Positions 18,430-26,686 of a stretch of DNA of 64,000 bases are shown here, one piece after another. Origin of the DNA: Clostridium liquoris. GTDB lineage: Bacteria > Bacillota > Clostridia > Clostridiales > Clostridiaceae. The position numbers and the translations under genes are program-made. The notes under the pieces were generated by a model, which did no database searches, was not told the DNA's origin, and saw only the letters and a list, made by a program, of their open reading frames with translations. Numbering within the stretch: the stretch's first letter is position 1; each line of letters begins with the position of its first letter. The stretch lies in assembly GCF_002995785.1 (NCBI RefSeq), contig NZ_PVXO01000047.1, positions 62,001 to 126,000 on the forward strand, given 5' to 3'.

Positions 18430-19074
18430 TTATATAGTTAACATATTTTCAGCTCTTTCCTTTGCTTTTCTTAAAAAACTTTCTATGCTTTCCTTTTCTT
18501 CTCTTGCTTTCTCCTCTGTGATTTTTCCCCTGCCAAGTCTATCACAAACTGCAAGCAGAGCTATTTCCTCTGGAGAAACCTGTTCTAGCATTTTATCTAA
18601 TTCTCCAAAGGGCATATTTTTTGCTATAAATAGTGGCTGCATATGCCATCTTACTAGAAGTGAAACCTTTTTTATAAAGTCTTTGTCATTAGTAAACTCT
18701 TCTAAAAATTTTATAGCCATACCTGCTCCTACTTTATCGTGGTCATAAGAAGTTATTCTTCCCTTTCTCAATTTAGTGGTAGGAGCTTTCCCTATATCAT
18801 GAAGTAATGCTGCCCACATAAATACTCTTTTATCACTGCTTAAGTGTTTATTTTCTGCTGCCTTATCCAACACCATCATAGTATGTTTCCAGACGGTTCC
18901 TTCAGGGTGATGTTTAGGACTTTGCTCTATCTTTATTAAATCCCATAAAAAGTTCAGTGGATATATTTCTTTAAACATCTCAGCTCTAGCCAAATCATCA
19001 AAGTATATAGAAGGTTTATCATCCTTTAAAAGATGTTTATCAAATTCTAGAAATATTTCTTTTTTGTCTTTCAT
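18430..19074 (-). CDS. HD-domain phosphohydrolase
   Basis: 214 residues with an HD fold: H at VWKHTMMVLD (about residue 62), the HD pair in LLHDIGKAPTT (about 91-92), YDHDKVGA, then RWHMQP. This matches metal-dependent phosphohydrolases acting on nucleotides or RNA ends (tRNA nucleotidyltransferase-associated HD type); the substrate cannot be assigned. It lies 12 bases after a 34-codon gene that probably shares its transcript. Confidence 0.85.
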   Translation of the reverse strand: MKDKKEIFLEFDKHLLKDDKPSIYFDDLARAEMFKEIYPLNFLWDLIKIEQSPKHHPEGTVWKHTMMVLDKAAENKHLSSDKRVFMWAALLHDIGKAPTTKLRKGRITSYDHDKVGAGMAIKFLEEFTNDKDFIKKVSLLVRWHMQPLFIAKNMPFGELDKMLEQVSPEEIALLAVCDRLGRGKITEEKAREEKESIESFLRKAKERAENMLTI

Positions 19075-19086
19075 AATAATCTTCCT

Positions 19087-19191
19087 TTACTTTTTAGTTT
19101 CAGGAACAGGCTGCTGATTCTTATTTCTCTTTTTAGTATCATAAGTTGGATTTTCATTTGGAGTAGGTCTTTTCATACCTTTTTTAGCCAT
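19087..19191 (-). CDS. Very small basic protein (34 residues)
   Basis: Begins MAKKGMKRPTPNENPTYD and ends QQPVPETKK; rich in Lys, Pro and Asn with no hydrophobic stretch. A strong GGGAGGAATTAAA precedes the ATG and the gene ends 12 bases before the HD gene, so it is very likely translated. I do not recognise a function; similar tiny lysine/proline-rich proteins are common in clostridia. A nucleic-acid contact is possible from the charge but unproven. Confidence 0.65.
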   Translation of the reverse strand: MAKKGMKRPTPNENPTYDTKKRNKNQQPVPETKK

Positions 19192-19291
19192 TTTAATTCC
19201 TCCCTTGTATTATCTCATTATGAAATAGTATTTTAAACATATTTTTTGCTTTTAATTATGTTTAATACGTGGATAACATAGGAAAATTAAT

Positions 19292-19317
19292 ATGGGGACT
19301 AGTGAAAAGTCCCCATA
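19292..19317 (-). terminator. Hairpin downstream of the tandem FMN-binding gene
   Basis: ATGGGGACT / AGTCCCCAT stem with a 7-8-base loop just past the stop; the T-run is weak. Confidence 0.55.
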
Positions 19318-19323
19318 AATATA

Positions 19324-20346
19324 TTATTTCTTTAATTTTTCATTATAAAATTTAACGGCCTCATTTACTCCATTTATTACTGCATCTGTACTTATAGTAG
19401 CTCCTGATAAAGCTTCTATTTCACTATTATCTTTTGGTTTCTCCTTTACACTTTTAAGAGGTTTATCTGTAGGTTTATTCTTAAATTTATCCGTAAATTC
19501 TTCTTTAAGTATGTCATCTCCTAAACTTTCTGTTTCCTTTTGTTTTACTACTTTTATATTGGTAATACTACCCTTTACAGAAATACCTACCATAGTTTTA
19601 ACTTCATCATTCATACCTTTAGCAGAAGCCGTAATAGCATAACCTAACAATTCTTCTCCCTTGTATATTCCCTTAACATCAGTAATCTTTTCATTTAACT
19701 GAGCATCTATTGGCTTCATAGTTTCTCCTTCAGGAATTATATCCTTTGGAGTTATCTCTTTATTCTCATCTTCAACGGTTTCACCTAGGACTTTTCCTTT
19801 ATAAAATTTTATAGCCTCATTGACTCCAGAATTTACTGCACCAGAAGTAATTGTAGCTCCGGTTATAGCTTGCACTTGATTTTCCTTTGAAGGAGAAGTT
19901 TTTACCAATTCAAGCTTTTCTTTAATTGGTTTATCTTTGAATCTTCCCATAAATTCTTCTTTTTCCACAATGTCTCCTATTCCAGGAGTTTCCGAATGAG
20001 TTACTACTTTAAGTCCTCCTATTTTACCATCCTCGTATATGCCAACTGTCATTTTTATAGGCCCACCCATGCCTTTAGGGGAAACTATAATTGCATGTCC
20101 TACTAACTCACCCTTTTCATATGCTTCATAAGCATCATTAACTACATCATCTTTTGCAATTTCTACATTCATTTTTTTAACATCATCTGCATTTTTGTTA
20201 GGCAATATTGCATTTAACTGCAAACTCTCCATCTTTTCTCTTGCTGCTATTACATCTTTTGTAGCTTCATGCGTAATACCTAATATAAGCCCAGAAAGAG
20301 CAGTTATTGTAAATAACACTACCACATATTTTACTCTATTTTTCAC
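19324..20346 (-). CDS. Membrane-anchored protein with two tandem FMN-binding domains
   Basis: 340 residues. One N-terminal membrane segment (~6-24, VVLFTITALSGLILG) is followed by two repeats of an RnfG/NqrC-type FMN-binding domain. The covalent-flavin motifs are TGAT at 162-165 and SGAT at 314-317; the threonines T165 and T317 would carry FMN by phosphoester bond after ApbE action. The two domains resemble each other (KGMG..MTVGI versus KGMNDEVKTMVGI), showing internal duplication. Probably an extracytoplasmic electron carrier. RnfG itself has one domain, and no other Rnf genes are nearby. GTG start behind GGGGG. Confidence 0.85.
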   Translation of the reverse strand: MKNRVKYVVVLFTITALSGLILGITHEATKDVIAAREKMESLQLNAILPNKNADDVKKMNVEIAKDDVVNDAYEAYEKGELVGHAIIVSPKGMGGPIKMTVGIYEDGKIGGLKVVTHSETPGIGDIVEKEEFMGRFKDKPIKEKLELVKTSPSKENQVQAITGATITSGAVNSGVNEAIKFYKGKVLGETVEDENKEITPKDIIPEGETMKPIDAQLNEKITDVKGIYKGEELLGYAITASAKGMNDEVKTMVGISVKGSITNIKVVKQKETESLGDDILKEEFTDKFKNKPTDKPLKSVKEKPKDNSEIEALSGATISTDAVINGVNEAVKFYNEKLKK

Positions 20347-20407
20347 TTATAAATACCCCCATATTATTAAATTTTACAAATTATCAATCTAATAATTCGG
20401 AAAATAA

Positions 20408-20433
20408 AGGGACTTTATACCAATTAAAGTCCC
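20408..20433 (-). terminator. Terminator after the FMN-binding lipoprotein
   Basis: Minus strand AGGGACTTTA / TAAAGTCCCT stem, 7-base loop, then TTATTTT. It separates the lipoprotein from the tandem-domain protein, so each may have its own promoter. Confidence 0.65.
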
Positions 20434-20459
20434 TAACCTTTTTACCATAAATTATATAA

Positions 20460-20927
20460 CTATTCTTTTAATGGAACTACAGCTTCCTTTGTATCTCCTT
20501 TTTTAGCATTTTCCAGTGCAGTCTTTGATAAGGTTTTAAAGTTTGTCACAGAATTAGTAGCCCCTGTTATTGCATCTACTTTATCTACATCCTGCTTTTC
20601 TACTAAATCTTTTTCTAATTTTGGACAGAATTCATCTGGAGATGTTCCTGATTTTGGCTTCATAGCTTTAGTATATTCTGCATCCTCTGATTTTCTCTTA
20701 TTGTCCTTGTTTAAATAGTCAAAATCCACAGTAGCTATTTTCCCATCCTTTATTTCTATTTCTGCAAAAGCCTTCCACCCATGGGAATCTAACTTATCAT
20801 ATGCAGCCTTATATTTCCCATCTTTATAGGCTGAGCCTGCTGGTGCCTTTGTTTCCTTGCTTCCGCAACCAGCCAACAATGATAATGATAAAATAGAAGT
20901 TAAGGCAATACTTAATGCTTTTTTCAT
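20460..20927 (-). CDS. FMN-binding lipoprotein
   Basis: 155 residues. A signal peptide with lipobox LAGC (lipid on C21) is followed by one FMN-binding domain; the flavin motif TGAT is at 121-124 (T124 modified). It resembles the flavin lipoproteins used for extracellular electron transfer in Firmicutes (such as PplA of Listeria), though shorter and with one domain. It is expected on the outer face of the membrane. GGGGGAG precedes the ATG. Its neighbours are the two-domain FMN protein and the riboflavin operon. Confidence 0.88.
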   Translation of the reverse strand: MKKALSIALTSILSLSLLAGCGSKETKAPAGSAYKDGKYKAAYDKLDSHGWKAFAEIEIKDGKIATVDFDYLNKDNKRKSEDAEYTKAMKPKSGTSPDEFCPKLEKDLVEKQDVDKVDAITGATNSVTNFKTLSKTALENAKKGDTKEAVVPLKE

Positions 20928-20975
20928 AAAAAACTCTCCCCCTTAAAATTGTAAAATATTTCATTCATCATTTTT

Positions 20976-21017
20976 ATGTTAATATATTATCAAAGCTGTG
21001 TCAATATAAAATTGACA
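20976..21017 (-). promoter_or_regulatory. Promoter of the FMN lipoprotein with inverted repeat
   Basis: TTGACA (20999-21004), 17-base spacer, TAACAT (20976-20981), minus strand. The -35 is one arm of a perfect repeat TGTCAAT-ATAAA-ATTGACA (20999-21017), which may be an operator. Confidence 0.45.
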
Positions 21018-21133
21018 TATTTCCTATAATATTCTTGAAAAAGAACAACTTAATTCATGTATTAGTTTATAAAATTCATTTATTTTCTCCTTACTATTCT
21101 ATATGATATTAAATATAATTTATTCTTAAAAAT

Positions 21134-21177
21134 AAAAAGCTTTATCCCAATTTTTAAATTAGAATAAAGCTTTTTAT
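21134..21177 (-). terminator. Terminator of the riboflavin operon
   Basis: Minus strand AAAAAGCTTTAT pairs with ATAAAGCTTTTT, directly after the ribH stop. Confidence 0.85.
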
Positions 21178-21178
21178 C

Positions 21179-21640
21179 TTATAATTCTTTTATTAAATTT
21201 GCCATTTCAATAGCAGCAACTGCTGCTTCATAACCTTTATTTCCTGATTTTGTTCCTGCCCTTTCAATAGCCTGTTCAATATTCTCTGTAGTAAGCACTC
21301 CAAATATTATTGGTACTTCTTCATCTAAGGATACCTTTGCTATTCCCTTAGTTACCTCTCCTGCAACAAGTTCATAATGTGATGTAGCTCCTCTTATAAC
21401 TGCTCCTAAACATACAACTCCATCATATTTTTTAGATTTCGCCATTTTTTTAGCAATAAGAGGTATTTCAAAAGCTCCTGGTACCCATGCTATTTCTATA
21501 TCCTCATCTTTTACACCATGTCTTTTAAATCCATCTAAAGCCCCTGTCAAAAGCTTGCTTCCAATGAATTCATTAAATCTTCCTATAACTATACCAAATT
21601 TTAAACCTTCTGCAATTAATTTTCCTTCATACATTTTCAT
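21179..21640 (-). CDS. ribH: 6,7-dimethyl-8-ribityllumazine synthase
   Basis: 153 residues, standard length. It condenses the pyrimidine intermediate with dihydroxybutanone phosphate, the step before riboflavin. Motifs: VGRFNEFI-type start, [26 protein letters not shown] (catalytic His) and [12 protein letters not shown]. Last gene of the ribD-E-BA-H operon, about 48 bases after ribBA, with AGGAGGAG before the ATG. Confidence 0.97.
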   Translation of the reverse strand: MKMYEGKLIAEGLKFGIVIGRFNEFIGSKLLTGALDGFKRHGVKDEDIEIAWVPGAFEIPLIAKKMAKSKKYDGVVCLGAVIRGATSHYELVAGEVTKGIAKVSLDEEVPIIFGVLTTENIEQAIERAGTKSGNKGYEAAVAAIEMANLIKEL

Positions 21641-21688
21641 TTTGCACTCCTCCTAAAACCTTATTTTCTTTATCCATAGCTGCTATTT

Positions 21689-22912
21689 CTATGAATCACT
21701 TGATTCTTCATTATCTAAAGTTAGTAAATGTCCCATTTTTTCTTTCTTAGTTCTTAAGTAAAATTCACTTTCTTCATGTGAGTGAATTTCTATTGGTATT
21801 CTATCTACTATTTTTAAATCATATCCTGAAAGCCCTGATATTTTCTTAGGATTATTGGTCATAAGCTTAACTTGTTTTACTCCTAAGTCCTTAAGTATCT
21901 GAGCTCCAATACCATAATCCCTTAAATCTGGTGGAAATCCTAATGCTATATTAGCTTCTACTGTATCCATGCCTTGGTCTTGAAGGGCATAGGCTTTTAG
22001 CTTATTTATTAGTCCTATGCCTCTTCCTTCCTGACGCATATATACTAAGACTCCTCTTCCTTCTTTAGCAATAGCTTTCATTGCTGCAGCATATTGATCG
22101 CCGCAATCGCATCTTATAGAACCTAGTGCATCCCCAGTAAGGCACTCAGAGTGCATTCTAACCAGCACTGGTTCCTCACTATTTATGTCTCCCTTAACCA
22201 AAGCCACATGATGCTCACCATTTAATTTGTTAACATAACCATATATAGTAAACTCACCATATTTAGTTGGCATTTTTGCTTTAGTTACCTTTTCTATTAA
22301 TGATTCATTTCTTCTCCTATATGAAATAAGATCAGCAATTGTTATTATTTTTAAATTATGTTCTTTTACATATTCCATAAGCTGAGGGGTTCTGGACATA
22401 GTTCCATCTTCATTCATAATCTCACAAATTACTCCTGCTGGATAAAATCCAGCTAATCTTGCTAGGTCTACTGAAGCTTCTGTATGACCAGCCCTTTTTA
22501 ACACTCCTCCATCCCTAGCCTCTAATGGAAATACATGTCCAGGTCTATTAAAATCATCTTCTTTTGCTTGTGGATCTAAAACCTTTCTTATAGTATCTGC
22601 TCTTTCAAATGCTGAAATTCCCGTGGTAGTTTCCTTAGCATCTATTGATACTGTAAAAGCAGTGCCATTGTAATCTGTATTCTCATCTACCATCTGACAT
22701 ATATTTAACTGTTTTAATCTTTCTCCTATTACAGGCATACATATAAGGCCTCTTCCATACTTAGACATAAAATTAATAGCTTCAGGAGTAACCTTTTCCG
22801 CTGCTATAATCAAATCGCCTTCATTTTCTCTATCCTCATCATCTATAACTACTACCATTTTCCCTTCTTTTATATCTATAATAGCTTCTTCAATAGTATT
22901 AAACTTAAACAT
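21689..22912 (-). CDS. ribBA: Bifunctional DHBP synthase / GTP cyclohydrolase II
   Basis: 407 residues. The N-terminal half (~1-200) is 3,4-dihydroxy-2-butanone-4-phosphate synthase ([28 protein letters not shown]). The C-terminal half is GTP cyclohydrolase II with zinc cysteines in SECLTGD and RCDCGDQ and catalytic QEGRGIG. It supplies both precursors of the riboflavin pathway. ATG 22912 is chosen over 22924 because AAAGGATGG lies 8 bases upstream of it. Confidence 0.96.
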   Translation of the reverse strand: MFKFNTIEEAIIDIKEGKMVVVIDDEDRENEGDLIIAAEKVTPEAINFMSKYGRGLICMPVIGERLKQLNICQMVDENTDYNGTAFTVSIDAKETTTGISAFERADTIRKVLDPQAKEDDFNRPGHVFPLEARDGGVLKRAGHTEASVDLARLAGFYPAGVICEIMNEDGTMSRTPQLMEYVKEHNLKIITIADLISYRRRNESLIEKVTKAKMPTKYGEFTIYGYVNKLNGEHHVALVKGDINSEEPVLVRMHSECLTGDALGSIRCDCGDQYAAAMKAIAKEGRGVLVYMRQEGRGIGLINKLKAYALQDQGMDTVEANIALGFPPDLRDYGIGAQILKDLGVKQVKLMTNNPKKISGLSGYDLKIVDRIPIEIHSHEESEFYLRTKKEKMGHLLTLDNEESSDS

Positions 22913-22935
22913 AATCAATACCATCCTTTCAAAAT

Positions 22936-23586
22936 TTAATAAAACCCATGTTCACTTAAGAAATTTAAATCTAAGGGACTTTTATTTTCCTCTTTTGAGT
23001 TAAATCCTGATAACCTTTCCACATATTTCCCAATAAGATCACATTCCAGATTAACCTTATCACCAATTTTCTTGTTTAAAAGAGTAGTCTCTTCTCCTGT
23101 ATGAGGTATTATGGAAACCTTGAACATTTTTTTATCCACATAGGCTACAGTTAAACTTACGCCATCAATGGCAATTGAACCTTTGTTGATAATATATTTT
23201 AAAATTTCCTCATGAGCCTCTATAGAAATCCATACTGCATTATCCTCTTTTTTAAACTCTTTTATCACTCCGGTACCATCTATGTGACCACTTACTATGT
23301 GTCCCCCTAGTCTGTCAGAAAGCTTTAATGCTCTTTCTAAATTAACCTTGCTGCCTATAGATATATTACTTAAACTACTTTTTCTCATAGTTTCAGGCAT
23401 TACATCCACAGTAAAACTATCCTTTGTAAAGTGAGTCACTGTAAGACAAACCCCATTGGTAGCTATGCTGTCTCCCAGCTTTACATCTTCTAATATGTTT
23501 TTAGCTCCTATGGTAATACTAGCTGATTCCGCCCCCTTATTTATACCCTTAATTATTCCTATTTCCTCTACAATACCTGTAAACAA
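22936..23586 (-). CDS. ribE: Riboflavin synthase alpha chain
   Basis: 216 residues, two similar lumazine-binding barrels, as in all RibE proteins: MFTGIVEE start, NGVCLTV, and second-half GVSLTVAY with GHIDGTG. It dismutates two lumazines to riboflavin. The start is TTG with GGGGGTG upstream. Between ribD (13 bases) and ribBA in the operon. Confidence 0.96.
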   Translation of the reverse strand: MFTGIVEEIGIIKGINKGAESASITIGAKNILEDVKLGDSIATNGVCLTVTHFTKDSFTVDVMPETMRKSSLSNISIGSKVNLERALKLSDRLGGHIVSGHIDGTGVIKEFKKEDNAVWISIEAHEEILKYIINKGSIAIDGVSLTVAYVDKKMFKVSIIPHTGEETTLLNKKIGDKVNLECDLIGKYVERLSGFNSKEENKSPLDLNFLSEHGFY

Positions 23587-23599
23587 AGCATCACCCCCT

Positions 23600-24685
23600 T
23601 CATTCTAGGTATCCTTCTATCAAAATATCATCATCAAATCTGGTTATATTTATGTCTTTTAAATTTATTGCATCTTTCATAAATTCTATTCCTTCTCCTG
23701 CTACAGAAGTTTTAGCTAAAGCGCCTCCTATTATTTTAGGTGCAATAAATGTCATAACTTTATCTACTATTCCTGCCCTCAGTGCTGAATAATTTAAAGT
23801 TCCCCCTCCCTCTAAAAGTACACTATCTATTTTTTCTTCTCCTAACTTTTTCATAAGAAAATTCAAGTCCACTCTGTCTTCCTTAAGGGGAGTAATTATT
23901 ATTTCTCCTCCTAATTCTTTTATTGAATTTAATTTATCCTTTGAAGCTTTTTCTGTGGTAGCAATTATTGTCCTTCCTTTTTCCTTAAATACCTTAGAAT
24001 CAAGAGGAATTCTAGCACTGCTATCTGTTATTATTCTTACGGGATTTCTTCCTTTTATATCCTTAAGCCTTGTTGTTAAACTTGGATTATCCTTTATTAC
24101 AGTGTCTGCTCCTACCATAATTGCAGAAAGTCTATGTCTTATATAATGTACATATTCCCTAGATTTTTCATTGGTTACCCATTTTGAATCTCCAGTTATT
24201 GTAGCAATTTTGCCATCTAAAGTGCTGGCAGTTTTCATTATGCAAAATGGCTCTTTTGTAGTTATATATTTTATAAAAATTTCATTTAATTTTCTTGATT
24301 CTTCTTCAAGCAATCCTAATTCAACTTCAATTCCATTATTTTTAAGTATTTCTATCCCCTTTCCTGAAACTAAAGGATTGGGATCCATCATAGAAATTGT
24401 AACCTTTTTTATGCCTTTTTCTACAATTGCCTTAGCACAAGGTGGTGTTTTACCATAATGTGAACAAGGCTCTAAGGTAACATACATATGAGCATTCCTC
24501 ACATTTTCTACAGCATTATTAAAAGCATTTACTTCAGCATGAGAACCTCCATAGGCTTTATGATACCCTTCTCCTATTATTTTTCCGTCCTTTACTATAA
24601 CTGCCCCTACTAGTGGGTTAGGATTTACAGCACCTATTCCTAGCTTTGCCAGTTCCAATGCTCTTCTCATATACTTTTCTTCCAA
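23600..24685 (-). CDS. ribD: Riboflavin biosynthesis deaminase/reductase
   Basis: 361 residues. The N-terminal deaminase has zinc ligands in GSHAEVNA (HAE) and PCSHYGKTPPC, and the C-terminal reductase starts near residue 145 (TLDGKIAT, GADTVIKDNPSLT, EGGGTLN). It performs the second and third steps from GTP. I prefer TTG at 24685 (MEEKYMRR, GGGAG 8 bases upstream) to ATG at 24694, which sits almost on the ribosome site. First gene of the operon, behind the FMN riboswitch. Confidence 0.95.
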   Translation of the reverse strand: MEEKYMRRALELAKLGIGAVNPNPLVGAVIVKDGKIIGEGYHKAYGGSHAEVNAFNNAVENVRNAHMYVTLEPCSHYGKTPPCAKAIVEKGIKKVTISMMDPNPLVSGKGIEILKNNGIEVELGLLEEESRKLNEIFIKYITTKEPFCIMKTASTLDGKIATITGDSKWVTNEKSREYVHYIRHRLSAIMVGADTVIKDNPSLTTRLKDIKGRNPVRIITDSSARIPLDSKVFKEKGRTIIATTEKASKDKLNSIKELGGEIIITPLKEDRVDLNFLMKKLGEEKIDSVLLEGGGTLNYSALRAGIVDKVMTFIAPKIIGGALAKTSVAGEGIEFMKDAINLKDINITRFDDDILIEGYLE

Positions 24686-24792
24686 ACTACTCATCTCCCA
24701 TATTATAGTTTGCCCTTTAGAAAAGCTTTTAATTAAATTTCAGCTTATTCCTAAGGTAAGATTTTTATATTTATTCTTTATTTTTAAAGACC

Positions 24793-24821
24793 AAAAAAGC
24801 CCTGAAATTTCTTTCAGGGCT
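24793..24821 (-). terminator. Intrinsic terminator of the FMN riboswitch
   Basis: Minus strand: AGCCCTGAAA, GAAA loop, TTTCAGGGCT, then TTTTTT. It lies 108 bases before ribD. Its 5' arm can pair with the 5' strand of aptamer helix P1 (see findings). Confidence 0.9.
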
Positions 24822-25018
24822 TAAAATACGAACTTATAATATTACATCGTAACTTTTAGTTGATAGTTCACAGCAACAATTAAAAAAAACCTTTTCTTGG
24901 TACTATGAAAAACTTAAATTAAAATTTTTCCATAATGCCAATGAAGAAAAATTCTCCTTATCTGTACTCTATGCTCTGTTATCTGTACTCTAAAAAATTA
25001 CCATGTAATTTTGTTTCG
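24822..25018 (-). other. Long spacer between FMN aptamer and terminator
   Basis: About 197 AT-rich bases without a gene separate the two riboswitch parts. It holds one copy of the micro-repeat (24955-24993). The remaining sequence shows no clear structure. Confidence 0.6.
24955..24993 (-). repeat. Micro-repeat copy inside the riboflavin leader
   Basis: In the rib sense it reads TAGAGTACAGATAACAG, AGCATAGAGTACAGATAAGGA: two GAGTACAGATAA units. It shares GAGTACAG and the closing AAGGA with the copy at the MocR 3' end. Confidence 0.6.
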
Positions 25019-25131
25019 CTTTCCTTCTTTTATCCAGACTTTACTGTCGGCCCCGGAATTTCACCAGATCTGCCTTTCGGCTGGCGGGCTTTACCGCCGG
25101 TATGGAATTTCACCAAACCCTGAAGGACTAA
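25019..25131 (-). ncRNA. FMN riboswitch (RFN element)
   Basis: The minus strand carries the classic RFN core in order: CCTTCAGGG, GGTGAAATTCC, ACCGGCGGTAAAGCCCGC, GATCTGGTGAAATTCC, GCCGACAGT, AAGTCTGGAT. This is an FMN aptamer controlling the rib operon. When FMN binds, P1 forms and the downstream terminator is free to fold. Confidence 0.97.
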
Positions 25132-25152
25132 TTCTATTTAATTTCCGATTTA

Positions 25153-25181
25153 AGAATATCACTTTTTTTTTACCATGTCAA
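25153..25181 (-). promoter_or_regulatory. Promoter of the riboflavin operon
   Basis: Minus strand TTGACA (25176-25181), 17-base spacer, TATTCT (25153-25158), ending about 20 bases before the aptamer. Confidence 0.7.
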
Positions 25182-25227
25182 TTATTGTTTTTTGAATATT
25201 TATATTTATACAAATTTAAGAATATTA

Positions 25228-25256
25228 TTGACATGTTATACATAAATATATAAAAT
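25228..25256 (+). promoter_or_regulatory. Promoter of the M20 amidohydrolase operon
   Basis: TTGACA (25228-25233), 17 bases, TAAAAT (25251-25256), about 107 bases before the start codon. This is a sigma-A type; no sigma-54 -24/-12 element was found in this gap. Confidence 0.55.
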
Positions 25257-25363
25257 ATAATCAGTACGTTTGTTAAATACATTTGTTTTCAAAAGGAAGA
25301 CATATCTGATAATACTAGTTCTACCATTACTTAGATAATTTTTTATTTAAAAGGGGGATAAAA

Positions 25364-26686
25364 ATGACTATAGAAGAATTAAAACAGCTAGTTTGTAACA
25401 CTATTGATAAAAATTCAGATAAACTTATCTCTTTTGCTAAAGACTTAGAAAAATGCCCTGAGTTAGGTTTTAAAGAAGAAAGGACCTCAGAAAAAGTTTG
25501 TCAATTCTTTAAAGAATTAAATTTACCTTACAGAAATAAATTAGCCATAACAGGGGTGAAAGCTAAACTAAAAGAAAACTCTTCTGGTCCTAATGTAGCA
25601 ATACTTGGAGAGCTAGATGGAGTTATATGCTTTGATAGCCCAAAAGCTAACAAAGAAACTGGGGCTTCCCATACTTGTGGACACAATCTTCAAATTACCA
25701 CAATGCTAGGGGCTGCACTTGGACTTAAATTATCAGGAATTGAAGATAAACTAGCCGGTAATGTAACATTTATGGGTGTTCCTGCAGAGGAATATATAGA
25801 AATAGAATACAGACAAAAGCTTAGGGAAGATGGAAAGCTCCATTTTTTAGCTGGAAAACAAGAGCTCATATATAGAGGTGAATTGGATGATATAGATATT
25901 GCTATGATGATGCATTCACGAAAAAATTGTCCTAAACCTACTGTAGCTATAGGAGAAACCAGTAATGGATTTCTTGGAAAAACAATTCAATATATCGGAC
26001 AAGCTGCACATGCTGCAGAAGCTCCTCATAATGGAGTAAATGCACTAAATGCTGCTATGCTTGGTATCATGGGAATAAATGCTTTAAGAGAGACCTTTAG
26101 GGATGAGGATTCTATAAGAGTTCATCCAATCATAACTAAAGGGGGAGATACTGTAAACAGTGTTCCTTCTGATGTTAAAATGGAAAGCTACGTTAGGGCA
26201 AATAATGTAGATGCTATGAAATTAACTAATGAAAAAGTGGATAGAGCATTAATTGCCGGTGGATATGCTATAGGTGCTAAAACCATAATTAATACAATAC
26301 CTGGCCATCTTCCATTAAAATGTTCTAAATATGTGAACTCATTATTTGAAGAAAATAGTAAAACTCTACTACCTGAAGATAGGGTTATAGATGCAGGTCA
26401 CTTTGCTGCTTCTACTGATATGGGTGATGTGTCAAATCTAATACCTTCAATACATCCTTTTATAGGAGGAGTATCCGGAGCTTTACATACAAAAGATTTT
26501 AAAGTAGAAGATTATTATGCAGCTTGTGTACTGCCTGCAAAGATAATGGCAATGACAGTAATAGATCTTTTGTATAATAATGGAGAAAAGGCTAAACAAG
26601 TTATGGATTCCTTTATTCCAACTTTTAAAAATAAGAAAGAATATATTAATTTCTTAGAAAGCTGTTTTGAAAGGAAGGTGCAATAA
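25364..26686 (+). CDS. M20-family amidohydrolase/aminoacylase
   Basis: 440 residues. Metal-dependent M20D-type hydrolase: HTCGHN carries the Cys/His metal ligands (about residue 105), PAEEY the catalytic Glu region, AAHAAEAPHNGVNALNAA the dimerisation lid, and HPIITKGGDTVNSVP follows. Family members cleave N-acyl or peptide amide bonds of amino acids; the exact substrate is unknown. There is no signal peptide. It overlaps the DUF3100 gene by one base (TAATG), so hydrolase and transporter are coupled, suggesting uptake of an amide followed by cytoplasmic cleavage. Confidence 0.85.
   Translation: MTIEELKQLVCNTIDKNSDKLISFAKDLEKCPELGFKEERTSEKVCQFFKELNLPYRNKLAITGVKAKLKENSSGPNVAILGELDGVICFDSPKANKETGASHTCGHNLQITTMLGAALGLKLSGIEDKLAGNVTFMGVPAEEYIEIEYRQKLREDGKLHFLAGKQELIYRGELDDIDIAMMMHSRKNCPKPTVAIGETSNGFLGKTIQYIGQAAHAAEAPHNGVNALNAAMLGIMGINALRETFRDEDSIRVHPIITKGGDTVNSVPSDVKMESYVRANNVDAMKLTNEKVDRALIAGGYAIGAKTIINTIPGHLPLKCSKYVNSLFEENSKTLLPEDRVIDAGHFAASTDMGDVSNLIPSIHPFIGGVSGALHTKDFKVEDYYAACVLPAKIMAMTVIDLLYNNGEKAKQVMDSFIPTFKNKKEYINFLESCFERKVQ

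Noticed and set aside
20978-20995. Fur-box-like TGATAATATATTAACA near the FMN lipoprotein promoter
   Set aside because: Spacing and one arm deviate from the consensus, and such strings are frequent in AT-rich spacers.
25140-25363. Sigma-54 promoter in front of the M20 operon, expected from the nearby activator
   Set aside because: No GG-N10-GC pattern of the TGGCAC-N5-TTGC type is present; a sigma-A promoter explains the operon.
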